From: WTGJ01 sp965237765
Lineage (GTDB): Bacteria; Chloroflexota; Anaerolineae; Aggregatilineales; Phototrophicaceae
DNA: 64,000 nucleotides
Assembly: GCA_965237765.1 (NCBI GenBank)
Contig: OZ250157.1
Location: 2,046,001 to 2,110,000 of the forward strand
Direction of reading: 5' to 3'
The notes beneath the pieces were generated by a model. That model was not told the DNA's origin and did no database searches. It was given only the letters and a program-made list of their open reading frames with translations. The position numbers were made by a program, and so were the translations under genes. The stretch's first letter is position 1; every line of letters begins with the position of its first letter. This document shows, piece after piece, positions 35,937 to 44,109 of this stretch.

Positions 35937-38575
35937 CTCAGCTTTGCCAATTCTTCCGCAAGTTGAGCCAATCCATCGCGCGCAGCCTGCAATTTATCGC
36001 GTTGTTGCTGGACGACAGCGGGCTGGGCGCGGCTGACGAATTGCTTGTTGGCTAGCATGGCCGCAGCGCGGGCCTCAGCGCTCTTGAGTCGCTCGATCTC
36101 GTGCGAGAGGCGGTCGCGTTCGGCTTCGCGGTCGATCATTTCCGCCAGTTGTAAATAGAGCGTCACCTCGCCGACAACGAGCGAAATGGAATCCGCTGGC
36201 GGTGCGTCGCCGGCGGGGAGCAGCGCTAGCGAATGCACGTGGCAGAGGCGCGCGAAGACGTGAGAGTGATCTTGTAGCAAAGCGTGTTGGTTGCCCGGTG
36301 CTGCGATCACCGTGAGCTTGCGGCCGGGCGTTACTTCGTAATCCCGTCGCAGTTCTCGCAACCCGCGGACCAGTTCCATGAGCAGTTCAAATTGGCTTTC
36401 TGCCTCAGCATCGTGGTAAGACGCATCCGCTTCCGGCCAGTGCGCCAGCATCAAAGTTTCGCCTTCATATGGTAAGTGTTGCCAGATTTCCTCGGTAACG
36501 AAAGGCATGAAGGGATGAAGCAGGCGCAGCGATTGGTCGAGGGTGAATAGCAGTACGCGCAGGCTGGTTTCGCGCTCGGCTGCGCTGCCCTGATAAAGTG
36601 GGTGCTTGCTGATTTCCACATACCAATCGGCGAATTCACCCCAGAGGAAATCGTGGATTTGCCGTCCCGCTTCGCCATATTGGGAACTGTCGAAGAGGCG
36701 CTGGACGTTGGCGATGAGCGTGTTCAAGTGACTTAGTAGCCAGCGCGTGGGCAGGTCCAGCACTTCCCGCGAGGGCAGGCCGGGCGGCGGCATTTCGCCC
36801 TGGTGGCAGGCGGAGCTGATGAAATTGGCGATCTGCCAGAGCTTATTCACGAAGCGCCAATGGCTCTCGATGCGCGCCTCATCCAGGTTCAGGTCCTTGC
36901 CCGGTGTACCGGTGGTGACGAGCGTGAAGCGCAGCGGGTCTGCGCCGAAGCGATCCACCAATTCCAGCGGGTCGATGGCGTTGCCGAGCGACTTGCTGAA
37001 TTTGCGGCCGCGCGCGTCGCGGACGAGGCCATGCAGGTAGACGGTGTGGAAAGGCGCTTCGTCCGTAAACCAGAGGCCCATCATGATCATGCGCGCCACC
37101 CAAAAGAAGAGGATGTCATAGCCGGTTTCCAGCACGCTGGTGGGGTAATAGCGCGCAAAGTCGGGCGTTTCTTCCGGCCAGCCGAGCGAGCTGAAGGGCC
37201 AGATCCCGCTGGAGAACCAGGTATCGAGCACGTCCGTTTCCGCCACCCAGCCTTCACCACGCGGCGCCTCGCTGTCGACGTGAACCTGCCCCTCCGGCCC
37301 ATACCAGGCTGGGAGGCGATGCCCCCACCAGAGCTGGCGGCTCACGCACCAATCCTTGATGTTCTCCAACCAGTGGAAATAGACTTTCTCGAATTGCTCA
37401 GGGATGATGCGGACGCGCCCGTCGCGGACGGCGGCGATGGCTTTCTCGGCCAGGGGTTGGATGCGCACGAACCACTGGGTACTGAGTAGCGGCTCGATGA
37501 TTTCGCCACCGCGCTGGCTGCGCGGGATGGCGTGGCGGTGTGGCTCGGCGCGAAGGGCGAGGCCATCCTTTTCCAAATCCGCCCAGAGTTGGCGGCGGCA
37601 TTCGAATCGGTCTAGGCCGGCGTAGGGGCCGGCGGCTTCGTTCATCGTCGCGTCTTCGTTGAGCACATTGATGAGCGACAGGTCATGGCGCAGGCCGATT
37701 TCGTAATCGTTGAAGTCGTGCGCGGGTGTGATTTTGAGCACGCCGCTGCCAAAATCAGGATCGACGGCCGCGTCAGCGATGATGGGGATGGCGCGGCCGA
37801 GGCAGGGCACGCGCGCCGTCTTGCCGATGTAACCAGCATAGCGAGCGTCATCCGGGTGCACGGCCACGGCGCTATCACCCAGGATGGTCTCTGGGCGCGT
37901 GGTGGCGACGGTGAGTGGCGCGGCGCCATCGACGGGGTAGCGGAAATAGTAGAGATGGCCGTCTTCTTCTTCGCGCTCGACCTCAAGATCGGAGACGGCC
38001 GTGCGCAGGCCGGGTGACCAGTTGACGAGGCGTGGACCGCGGTAGACCAGGCCCTGCTCGTAGAGGGTGATGAAAGCTCGTTGCACGGCGCGCGAAAGGC
38101 CGGCGTCGAGCGTGAATCGTTCGCGCTCCCAATCGCAACTGGCGCCCAGGCGGCGCAGCTGGTTGACGATGGTGCCGCCGTATTGCTCTTTCCATTCCCA
38201 GGTGCGCGCCAGGAACTCTTCGTAACCGATTTCCTCGCGCGAAGTGCCTTCGTCCCGCAGCAATTGTTCGACCTGGAGCTGGGTGGCGATGCCTGCGTGG
38301 TCGCTACCCGGCAACCAGAGCGCCGCTTTGCCGCGCATGCGCTCGTAGCGGATCATCAGGTCTTCCAGCGCGCAAAATAGCGCATGGCCGATATGCAGCG
38401 CGCCGGTGACGTTGGGCGGCGGGATGCTGATGACGAAGGGTTCGGCAGCCGGCGGCGCGCATTCGGGCCGAAACCAGCCCTTTTCCTGCCACCAATCATA
38501 GAGGCGGGGCTCCGCTTCGTGGAAGTCGAAATGCTTCGCGAATGGGCGGGCTTTGCGGCGCGGTTGATCGCTCAT
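35933..38575 (-). CDS. valS: Valyl-tRNA synthetase
   Basis: An 880-residue class-I synthetase charging tRNA-Val. HIGH motif is ALHIGHALF near residue 62, KMSKS is GRKFSKSLGN, the CP1 editing domain includes VATTRPETILGDSAVAVHP, the anticodon-binding helices follow, and a C-terminal coiled coil (EMIDREAERDRLSHEIERLKS) binds the tRNA outer corner. Length is usual. It is controlled by the T-box leader directly upstream. Convergent with the M23 gene. Confidence 0.96.
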   Translation of the reverse strand: MSDQPRRKARPFAKHFDFHEAEPRLYDWWQEKGWFRPECAPPAAEPFVISIPPPNVTGALHIGHALFCALEDLMIRYERMRGKAALWLPGSDHAGIATQLQVEQLLRDEGTSREEIGYEEFLARTWEWKEQYGGTIVNQLRRLGASCDWERERFTLDAGLSRAVQRAFITLYEQGLVYRGPRLVNWSPGLRTAVSDLEVEREEEDGHLYYFRYPVDGAAPLTVATTRPETILGDSAVAVHPDDARYAGYIGKTARVPCLGRAIPIIADAAVDPDFGSGVLKITPAHDFNDYEIGLRHDLSLINVLNEDATMNEAAGPYAGLDRFECRRQLWADLEKDGLALRAEPHRHAIPRSQRGGEIIEPLLSTQWFVRIQPLAEKAIAAVRDGRVRIIPEQFEKVYFHWLENIKDWCVSRQLWWGHRLPAWYGPEGQVHVDSEAPRGEGWVAETDVLDTWFSSGIWPFSSLGWPEETPDFARYYPTSVLETGYDILFFWVARMIMMGLWFTDEAPFHTVYLHGLVRDARGRKFSKSLGNAIDPLELVDRFGADPLRFTLVTTGTPGKDLNLDEARIESHWRFVNKLWQIANFISSACHQGEMPPPGLPSREVLDLPTRWLLSHLNTLIANVQRLFDSSQYGEAGRQIHDFLWGEFADWYVEISKHPLYQGSAAERETSLRVLLFTLDQSLRLLHPFMPFVTEEIWQHLPYEGETLMLAHWPEADASYHDAEAESQFELLMELVRGLRELRRDYEVTPGRKLTVIAAPGNQHALLQDHSHVFARLCHVHSLALLPAGDAPPADSISLVVGEVTLYLQLAEMIDREAERDRLSHEIERLKSAEARAAAMLANKQFVSRAQPAVVQQQRDKLQAARDGLAQLAEELAKLS

Positions 38576-38587
38576 CTTCGCTCCTTA

Positions 38588-38624
38588 AACAAAAAGCCCC
38601 CTCGCCAATGCAGGACGAAAGGGC
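38588..38624 (-). terminator. T-box terminator before valS
   Basis: An 11-base-pair stem, GCCCTTTCGTC (38624-38614) with GGCGAGGGGGC (38606-38596), three G-U pairs and a seven-base loop, followed by TTTTTGTTT. It overlaps the 3' side of the antiterminator, so charged versus uncharged tRNA decides read-through into valS. Confidence 0.88.
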
Positions 38625-38864
38625 AGCTTTCGCGGTACCACCTTGCTTCCGGGTAGGGGATCAGATCTAATCCACCACCCGACACTTTACGCGCTAACGG
38701 GCGTCAACCGGTCCGCCTTAGTGAGGAGGAAAACACTCCCGTTCGGGCGGACGACTCCGGGGCGACCTTCGGCCGGCGCACGCGAGCGAACTTCCAGCCT
38801 TGGGTTCGCTTCTCTGGCGCGGGCGGGGCAGCCTACTCCTCCCCATCAGCGTCGTTTCGTATGT
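38588..38864 (-). promoter_or_regulatory. T-box riboswitch leader of valS
   Basis: The 289-base gap between the predicted valS start site and its ATG holds a full T-box leader on the minus strand. Seen in order: GGAGGAGTAGG (AGTA element of the specifier loop), CAGAGA (AG bulge), GCTGGAAG (terminal-loop GNUG), a candidate GUC valine specifier at 38766-38764 (GAAGGTCGCCCC), a stem II/III region, and the T-box sequence AAGGTGGTACCGCG at 38644-38631. Uncharged tRNA-Val would pair through its NCCA end with the T-box bulge and stabilise the antiterminator. The exact specifier is inferred from position; other GUC triplets lie nearby. Confidence 0.92.
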
Positions 38865-38870
38865 AATTTG

Positions 38871-38900
38871 ATTATAGTGTGTGGCGCTGCGGCGCGTCAA
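38871..38900 (-). promoter_or_regulatory. Promoter of the valS T-box leader
   Basis: On the minus strand, TTGACG (38900-38895), an 18-base spacer and a perfect TATAAT (38876-38871). Predicted start near 38864. The -35 box is inside the last codons of udk. Confidence 0.75.
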
Positions 38901-39529
38901 TCCCGTTCGGCGAGGACGCGGCGGATGCGCTCGGCGACCATTTCGATGGCCACGGTGTTATAGCCGCCTTCGGGGATGATGACATCCGCGTAGCGTTTGC
39001 TGGGCTCGACGAAGCGCAGGTGCATCGGGCGGACGGTACGCATGTATTGCTGGATGACGGAAGCGACGCTGCGGCCGCGCTCTTGCGTATCGCGTTCGAG
39101 GCGGCGGATGAAGCGCACGTCCGCGTCAATATCCACGAAGATCTTGATATTGCAGAGCGCGCGCAGGCTGGCCTCGGCGAGGATGAGGATGCCTTCGACG
39201 AGGATGATGGGCCGCGGCGCTACGGAGTGCGTTTCGGCTGTGCGTTGGTGGCGTGTGAAATCGTAACGGGGGATGCACACGGTCTCACCGGCTTGTAGCG
39301 CGCGGATATGCTGGGTCATCAATGCGGTATCGAGCGAATCCGGGTGGTCGAAATTGATTTCGGCGCGCTGGTTATCGGGCAAATGGGAGAGGTCTTTATA
39401 ATAAGAATCGTGAGTCACAATAGCGATGTGCTCAGGGCCGACTCGCTCGAGGAGGGCGCTGGCGACGGTGGTCTTGCCGGAGCCGCTGCCGCCGGCGATG
39501 CCCAGCGTTACCGGTGCTGCTTGCTCCAT
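38897..39529 (-). CDS. udk: Uridine kinase
   Basis: A 210-residue P-loop kinase that phosphorylates uridine/cytidine in pyrimidine salvage. Walker A is GIAGGSGSGKTT, the catalytic segment is VTHDSYYKDLSHLP, NFDHPDSLDT matches the nucleoside site, and KIFVDIDADVRFIRRLERDTQERGR is the lid. The ATG at 39529 has GGAGG upstream and avoids running into tRNA-Thr. tRNA-Thr lies immediately upstream on the same strand and may be co-transcribed. Confidence 0.93.
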   Translation of the reverse strand: MEQAAPVTLGIAGGSGSGKTTVASALLERVGPEHIAIVTHDSYYKDLSHLPDNQRAEINFDHPDSLDTALMTQHIRALQAGETVCIPRYDFTRHQRTAETHSVAPRPIILVEGILILAEASLRALCNIKIFVDIDADVRFIRRLERDTQERGRSVASVIQQYMRTVRPMHLRFVEPSKRYADVIIPEGGYNTVAIEMVAERIRRVLAERD

Positions 39530-39555
39530 GTTCCTCCGCGGCGTGTTTGGCCGAA

Positions 39556-39627
39556 AGCCACCCATGGGATTTGAACCCATAACCTCACGCTTACGAAGCG
39601 TATGCTCTGCCATTGAGCTAGGGTGGC
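39556..39627 (-). tRNA. tRNA-Thr (CGT)
   Basis: Cloverleaf on the minus strand. The acceptor GCCACCC pairs with GGGTGGC, the D arm is GCTCAATGGCAGAGC, the anticodon stem TACGC/GCGTG holds loop TTCGTAA (anticodon CGT), and the T arm is ATGGGTTCAAATCCCAT. An extended -10 TGCTATAAT is at 39645-39637, so transcription starts next to the tRNA. CCA is not encoded. Confidence 0.95.
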
Positions 39628-39662
39628 GCGGCGAGGATTATAGCAAGATGGTTGGAGTGAGG

Positions 39663-41210
39663 CTAGTGACGGAAATGGCGCTGCCCAGTGAAGACCATGG
39701 CGATTTCGGCGTTGTTGGCGGCAGCGATTACTTGGGTGTCGCGAATGGAGCCACCGGGTTGGACGACCGCGCGCACCCCTGCCGCCGCTGCCGCTTCGAG
39801 GCCATCGGCAAAGGGGAAGAAAGCGTCAGAAGCGAGGGCGGCGCCATTGGCGCGTTCGCCCGCTTTGGCACAGGCCAGGAGAACCGCATCGACGCGACTG
39901 GGTAAGCCGCCGCCAATGCCCAGGGTGGCGCGCGCGTTTGCCACGACGATGGCGTTGGAGGGCACATGGCGTACTGCCCGCCAGGCAAATTGTAGCGCCG
40001 CGTTTTCGGCATCGGTGGGCGCGCGTTTCGTTACGACCTTCCAAGTCTTCGGGGATACACCCACATCGGCGCGTTGGGCGAGGAAGCCGCCATGTACGCT
40101 GCGCAGCTCGAGCGCGTCGCCGCTGAGCGGCGCGGCCACGGCCAAGAGGCGGCAATTCGGCCGCGATTCGGAGAGGGCGGCGCGGGCGTCTGCGCTGAAT
40201 GCGGGCGCAGCGATTGCCTCAACGAAAAGCGTGCCTAGGGCGCTGGCAGTGGCGATATCCATTTCACGGTTGCAGGCGATGACGCCGCCAAAAGCGGAGA
40301 GCGGATCGCTCGCCAGCGCGGCGTGGAGGGCGGCGGCCGGTGTATCGGTACTGGCGATCCCGGTTGGCGAACGGTGCTTGACGATGACGACGGTCGGTTG
40401 CTCGAAGGAACTGGCGGCGCGCCAGGCAGCATCGAGATCGAGCAGGTTGTTATAGGAGAGCGCCTTGCCGCCCAGGAGCTGCCCGCCCAGGATGGATCCG
40501 TGTGGGTTGTCTTCACGATGGTAGAAGGCGGCCGGCTGATGCGGATTTTCGCCATACCGCAGGGATTGCGCGCGCGATAGTTCGAGCGTGATGCGAGCGG
40601 GCAGCTCTTCGGATGCGGAAGCGGTTTCGGGCGGGGCGAGGAGGCGTTCGGCGAAATAGGCGTAGATGGCGGCATCATAATCGCGCGTGTAGGCAAAGGC
40701 TTTCGCCGCGAGGCGCTGGCGTGTCGATTCGCTCACGGTGTGATTCGCGCGAATTTCGGCGATGGCCGGCGCATAATCTTCGGGGTCGCAGATGGCAATG
40801 ACGCGGGCATAATTTTTTGCCGCGGCGCGCAATAGGGCCACGCCGCCGATGTCGATCTGCTCGATGATTTCGGCGATTCCCCGGTTGGGTAGTGAGCTGA
40901 CTGCGCGGAAGGGGTAGAGGTTGCAGGCCACGAGCGCGATGGACGCGTAGCCGTGCGCGCGCAGCTCGGTCTCGTCTTCTTCCCGCGCGAGGATGCCGGT
41001 GTGGATGGCGGGGTGCAGCGTCTTGACTCGGCCGCCGAGCATCTCGGGTAGGCCGGTGACCGTCGTGACGGGCGTCACATCCAACCCGGCAGCAATCAAC
41101 GCACGGGAGGTACCGCCACTCGCGATCAGCTCCCAACCCAGCGCGCGCAACTCGGCGGCGAAGGCGGGCAAGCCTCGCTTGTCGCTGACGGAGAGCAGGG
41201 CGCGCGGCAT
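39663..41210 (-). CDS. purH: Bifunctional AICAR transformylase / IMP cyclohydrolase
   Basis: A 515-residue enzyme for the last two steps of IMP synthesis. The N-terminal MGS-like cyclohydrolase has ALLSVSDKRGL, ASGGTSRALI, GGRVKTLHPAIHTGILA. The transformylase has YGENPHQPAAFY, the catalytic Lys-His in VKHRSPTGIAS, and SDPLSAFGGVIACN. The usual KHxNPCG reads KHRSPTG, keeping Lys and His while Asn and Cys are changed. GAGGAAA lies before the ATG. It is divergent from the 41364 gene. Confidence 0.95.
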   Translation of the reverse strand: MPRALLSVSDKRGLPAFAAELRALGWELIASGGTSRALIAAGLDVTPVTTVTGLPEMLGGRVKTLHPAIHTGILAREEDETELRAHGYASIALVACNLYPFRAVSSLPNRGIAEIIEQIDIGGVALLRAAAKNYARVIAICDPEDYAPAIAEIRANHTVSESTRQRLAAKAFAYTRDYDAAIYAYFAERLLAPPETASASEELPARITLELSRAQSLRYGENPHQPAAFYHREDNPHGSILGGQLLGGKALSYNNLLDLDAAWRAASSFEQPTVVIVKHRSPTGIASTDTPAAALHAALASDPLSAFGGVIACNREMDIATASALGTLFVEAIAAPAFSADARAALSESRPNCRLLAVAAPLSGDALELRSVHGGFLAQRADVGVSPKTWKVVTKRAPTDAENAALQFAWRAVRHVPSNAIVVANARATLGIGGGLPSRVDAVLLACAKAGERANGAALASDAFFPFADGLEAAAAAGVRAVVQPGGSIRDTQVIAAANNAEIAMVFTGQRHFRH

Positions 41211-41300
41211 GGGGGGTTTCCTCGGGTGTGGTCAGTGGGCACCGCTAATGTAGCGCGGGCGGTGATGTTGCGGCAGGCTGCGTTTTACCGTATCGGCGCG

Positions 41301-41329
41301 TTGACAGGGCAAGCGAATCTGGCTATGCT
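41301..41329 (+). promoter_or_regulatory. Promoter of the small 41364 gene
   Basis: A perfect TTGACA (41301-41306), a 17-base spacer and TATGCT (41324-41329). Predicted start near 41336, 28 bases before the ATG at 41364. Confidence 0.75.
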
Positions 41330-41363
41330 GGCGGCGTAAATTGTGGCGGAGTTTGAGGGAGCG

Positions 41364-41684
41364 ATGGACGGCCGGCCGACGACGCAGGAGGGTCTCCTGC
41401 AACAACGCGACGCGAAGCTGCGCGAACATCTGGCGCAATACGCGCCTGTCTGGCTCGTTGACGAGACTTTCCTCCCAGAAGAAGATGCGCAACAATTCCA
41501 TGCCATCTTCCATCATTTGCTTTATGGCTGGGTGCGTCGCCGCTATCACTACGACGGTTTCAACGACACGCTATATCACAAAGGGCAAACGCTGCTGGAT
41601 GAAGGAGAGGCGCTCGCTTATCAGGCAGCCGAGCCGTTCATGGGTTTCGAAGACGCCGATATGCCGAACGCTTACGGCGGCTAG
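41364..41684 (+). CDS. Small protein of unknown function
   Basis: A 106-residue soluble protein, rich in charged and aromatic residues (FHAIFHHLLYGWVRRRYHYDGFNDTLYHKG). No signal peptide or membrane helix. The ATG at 41364 is preferred to a GTG at 41343, which would sit only six bases after the transcription start. A strong own promoter argues it is real. No family recognised. Divergent from purH and convergent with a GT4 gene. Confidence 0.65.
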   Translation: MDGRPTTQEGLLQQRDAKLREHLAQYAPVWLVDETFLPEEDAQQFHAIFHHLLYGWVRRRYHYDGFNDTLYHKGQTLLDEGEALAYQAAEPFMGFEDADMPNAYGG

Positions 41685-41688
41685 TGGC

Positions 41689-42942
41689 TCAGCGGCTGCA
41701 GCGCACGCGGCCGAGCAACTTTTCGAAAATCGCTAGCAATTCATTGGCAACGCACGGCCAGGAATAGCGGGCGGCGTTGAGCGCTGCCGCCCGGCCCATT
41801 GCCGCGGCGCGATCATCGTTGCTCAGTAGGTTCATAATACGCTCGGCCAGAGCGGCCGGCTCACGCGTTGGCACGTGGTAGCCGGTCCGGCCGTCTTCCA
41901 CCAGATGGGCGAGACCGCCGACTTGCGTGGCGATGACTGGACGACCCGAAGCTTGCGCTTCCAGCGCGACCATGCCGAAGGATTCGTAATCGCTGGGCAT
42001 GATGACGAGGTCGGCGGCGGCGTACACCGTCGGTAATTCGCGTTGCGGCAAGGGGCCGAGGAAACACACCGTCTCGTTTTCGCGCAGCCGCAATTGGGTG
42101 CAGAGGCGGCGCAGGGGTTGCAATTCGCGCGCGCTGCCGCCGACGACGAGGAAGCGCAACTCGCGAAAGAGCGCCGGGCGTTCTGTGCGGATGCGCGCGA
42201 TGGCCCGCAAGATGTCATCCACGGCCTTGAGTGGCTCAATGCGCCCGACGAAGAGTAATACCTTCGCTGGCACTGGCAATTCAAGCGCCGCGCGCGCTGG
42301 GGCGGCGGGCCGGGGCTGGAAGCGTTCCGTATCAACCCCGGGTGGCACGATATGGATCTTGCGGCGGTCGGCGCGATAAAGCCAGCGCAATTGCGCGCGT
42401 TCGGCGGGTGTAGCAGCGATGATGGCGTCCGCCCATTCGGTGATTCGGAGCTCTTCGCGGGTGCGCGCGCTGGGAAAGCCGCTGCCAGCGATGCGCTGTT
42501 TCATTTGCCCGAGCGTGTGGAACATCTGCGCGAATGGGATGCGCCAGATTTCCTTCAGCTTGTCGGCCACCCAGCCGCTCAGCCAATAGTGACTATAGGC
42601 CAGGTCATAGCGGATCTGATTGCGCGTGGCGAAGCCGATGAGACCAGCGGCGAATTGCTGACGCGCGGCGTGTAGTTCGTCTTGGCTGAGTGGGCCGGGC
42701 GTCACGCGGAGCGGCAGGCTGATGACGCGGGCGCCGGGGCCGATGCTCTCGTCGATTTCGGGCATGTTTGGTAAGGCGCGGTAGGTGAAGATGTCAATCT
42801 GGTGCCCGCGGCTGCCCAGCTCGCGCGCCAGCTCGTGAATGTACACGTTCATGCCGCCGCTCTTGCGCAAGCCCAAGGGCGCCAGTGGGCTGGTATGGAC
42901 GCTGATGAAGGCCAGGCGAAGCGGGGACATAATGCCACTCAT
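41689..42942 (-). CDS. GT4-family glycosyltransferase, MshA/sucrose-phosphate-synthase-like
   Basis: A 417-residue GT-B enzyme. The N-terminal LRKSGGMNVYIHELARELGSRGH is the motif of MshA and sucrose-phosphate synthase relatives. The donor site includes VPPGVDTERFQPRP, LLFVGRIEPLKAVDDILRAI and MPSDYESFGMVALEAQASGRPVIATQVGG. The acceptor could be inositol phosphate or a glucan; the LmbE deacetylase at 28 kb might hint at MshA-MshB chemistry, but the genes are far apart and this is speculative. It overlaps the upstream FemAB-like gene by four bases. Confidence 0.88.
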   Translation of the reverse strand: MSGIMSPLRLAFISVHTSPLAPLGLRKSGGMNVYIHELARELGSRGHQIDIFTYRALPNMPEIDESIGPGARVISLPLRVTPGPLSQDELHAARQQFAAGLIGFATRNQIRYDLAYSHYWLSGWVADKLKEIWRIPFAQMFHTLGQMKQRIAGSGFPSARTREELRITEWADAIIAATPAERAQLRWLYRADRRKIHIVPPGVDTERFQPRPAAPARAALELPVPAKVLLFVGRIEPLKAVDDILRAIARIRTERPALFRELRFLVVGGSARELQPLRRLCTQLRLRENETVCFLGPLPQRELPTVYAAADLVIMPSDYESFGMVALEAQASGRPVIATQVGGLAHLVEDGRTGYHVPTREPAALAERIMNLLSNDDRAAAMGRAAALNAARYSWPCVANELLAIFEKLLGRVRCSR

Positions 42943-43991
42943 GACATGGCGGGTGAGCAGGGTTCGCTGATGGGCATCTCCGCCAGCAGCTTGTAAATCG
43001 GCGCGCCGACACCACCCATTCGAAACTTATAGGTCTCGTCGCCACGAAGGAAATCGATCGTACGGATACCGGCGGCGATGGCATCCTGGATCAGATAAGC
43101 GAGTAGGACGATGCCCGGGCTGTGAGTTGAATAGCGGCCGGCCCGCAGGCCGGAATTGTAGACGAGCAGCTCGTCGCCATAGCGAAAGTTGAAATAAGCG
43201 GCGCAATCTTCGCCGTCGATGGTCAGGAAGTTGAGTTGGAGCCAACCATTTTGAGCGGCAGCGCGGCTGATGGCCCGAAAAAATTCGCGATTGGCGGGAT
43301 CGGCGACGAAGGCCGCTTTGGCGGGGTCGCTATCGGCCATGAGGTCGAAGAAACGCGGCAGCTCCAGATCCAGTGTCGCTTCTTCTGTCACGGAATGCAC
43401 GGATACCGCGTCGGTGGCGGCTTCCAGGCGGCGTATTTTGCGGCGCAATTCATGGCGTTGTTTCTTGTTGAGTTGGGCTAAGTAATCCTCCCAGTGGCTG
43501 GGGAGGTCGATGCGCGGGCAGACTTCTTGTTGCTCGATCTTGGTGGAGAAGCCAGCCGCCCCAAGCAGCGCGGGCCAGAGGAGTCGCGCGGGGGAATCGG
43601 CCGGCATATTACAGAAATAGAAGCAATCGGCGTCGATTCCTGCATTGCGTAAATAGTCCGTCAAAGCGGATAGCACTCGTTCCTCAGCGCCGCGTGCGAT
43701 GATGATATCCAGGTAGTCGCTCACTTCGTCGCAGCCGATGGTAGCGAGGAGACGCTGATCATCTTCCGTTTCGATGAACCATGGGGCGAGGCCGAGCAGC
43801 TGGCCCGCTTCATCGCGCACGGTAACGATGGCTAGCTCGCCTGGCGCGTAGACATTCCACCAGTGCCAGTTCCATTCCCAGGTGCTGAAGATACGGTTTG
43901 CGTGGCTGCGCTGGACGAGCGGGTTCCATTCCTTATGTAGCGCACAGAAGATTTCTGCGTTTCGGTGGACGGCTACATTGTTCGTGGACAT
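42939..43991 (-). CDS. GNAT/FemAB-like acyltransferase (BioF2-like domain)
   Basis: A 350-residue protein with a tandem GNAT fold. The N-terminal NRIFSTWEWNWHWWNVYAPGELAIVTV and ending FNFRYGDELLVYNSGL, IDFLRGDETYKFRMG are characteristic of the Acetyltransf_6 family, found in polysaccharide and peptidoglycan loci. It may transfer an acyl or aminoacyl group to a surface glycan, which fits the coupled glycosyltransferase downstream. The start at 43991 is set by TATAAT six bases upstream, which leaves no room for a leader. Confidence 0.8.
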   Translation of the reverse strand: MSTNNVAVHRNAEIFCALHKEWNPLVQRSHANRIFSTWEWNWHWWNVYAPGELAIVTVRDEAGQLLGLAPWFIETEDDQRLLATIGCDEVSDYLDIIIARGAEERVLSALTDYLRNAGIDADCFYFCNMPADSPARLLWPALLGAAGFSTKIEQQEVCPRIDLPSHWEDYLAQLNKKQRHELRRKIRRLEAATDAVSVHSVTEEATLDLELPRFFDLMADSDPAKAAFVADPANREFFRAISRAAAQNGWLQLNFLTIDGEDCAAYFNFRYGDELLVYNSGLRAGRYSTHSPGIVLLAYLIQDAIAAGIRTIDFLRGDETYKFRMGGVGAPIYKLLAEMPISEPCSPAMS

Positions 43992-43997
43992 GTTCGA

Positions 43998-44003
43998 ATT
44001 ATA
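43998..44003 (-). promoter_or_regulatory. -10 box for a leaderless FemAB-like mRNA
   Basis: A perfect TATAAT on the minus strand, six bases before the ATG at 43991. The -35 region is not recognisable. Spacing implies that transcription starts at or next to the start codon. Confidence 0.55.
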
Positions 44004-44052
44004 ACGCAAACAGACGGCAAATTCATGGCCATAGTCCCGCGGACACTCCATC

Positions 44053-44080
44053 TTGCGAGGCTTACCAGAATCGCTATGCT
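44053..44080 (+). promoter_or_regulatory. Promoter of the argGH-ilvE operon
   Basis: TTGCGA (44053-44058), a 16-base spacer and TATGCT (44075-44080). Predicted start near 44087, 23 bases before the argG ATG. It lies in the short divergent gap with the FemAB-like gene. Confidence 0.6.
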
Positions 44081-44109
44081 GACACTGGCGCAAGATGCGG
44101 GAGAAAACG

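Noticed and set aside
36803..37489. Open frame of 228 codons antisense to valS
   Set aside because: It lies entirely within valS, which has all synthetase motifs; a codon-position artefact of high GC.
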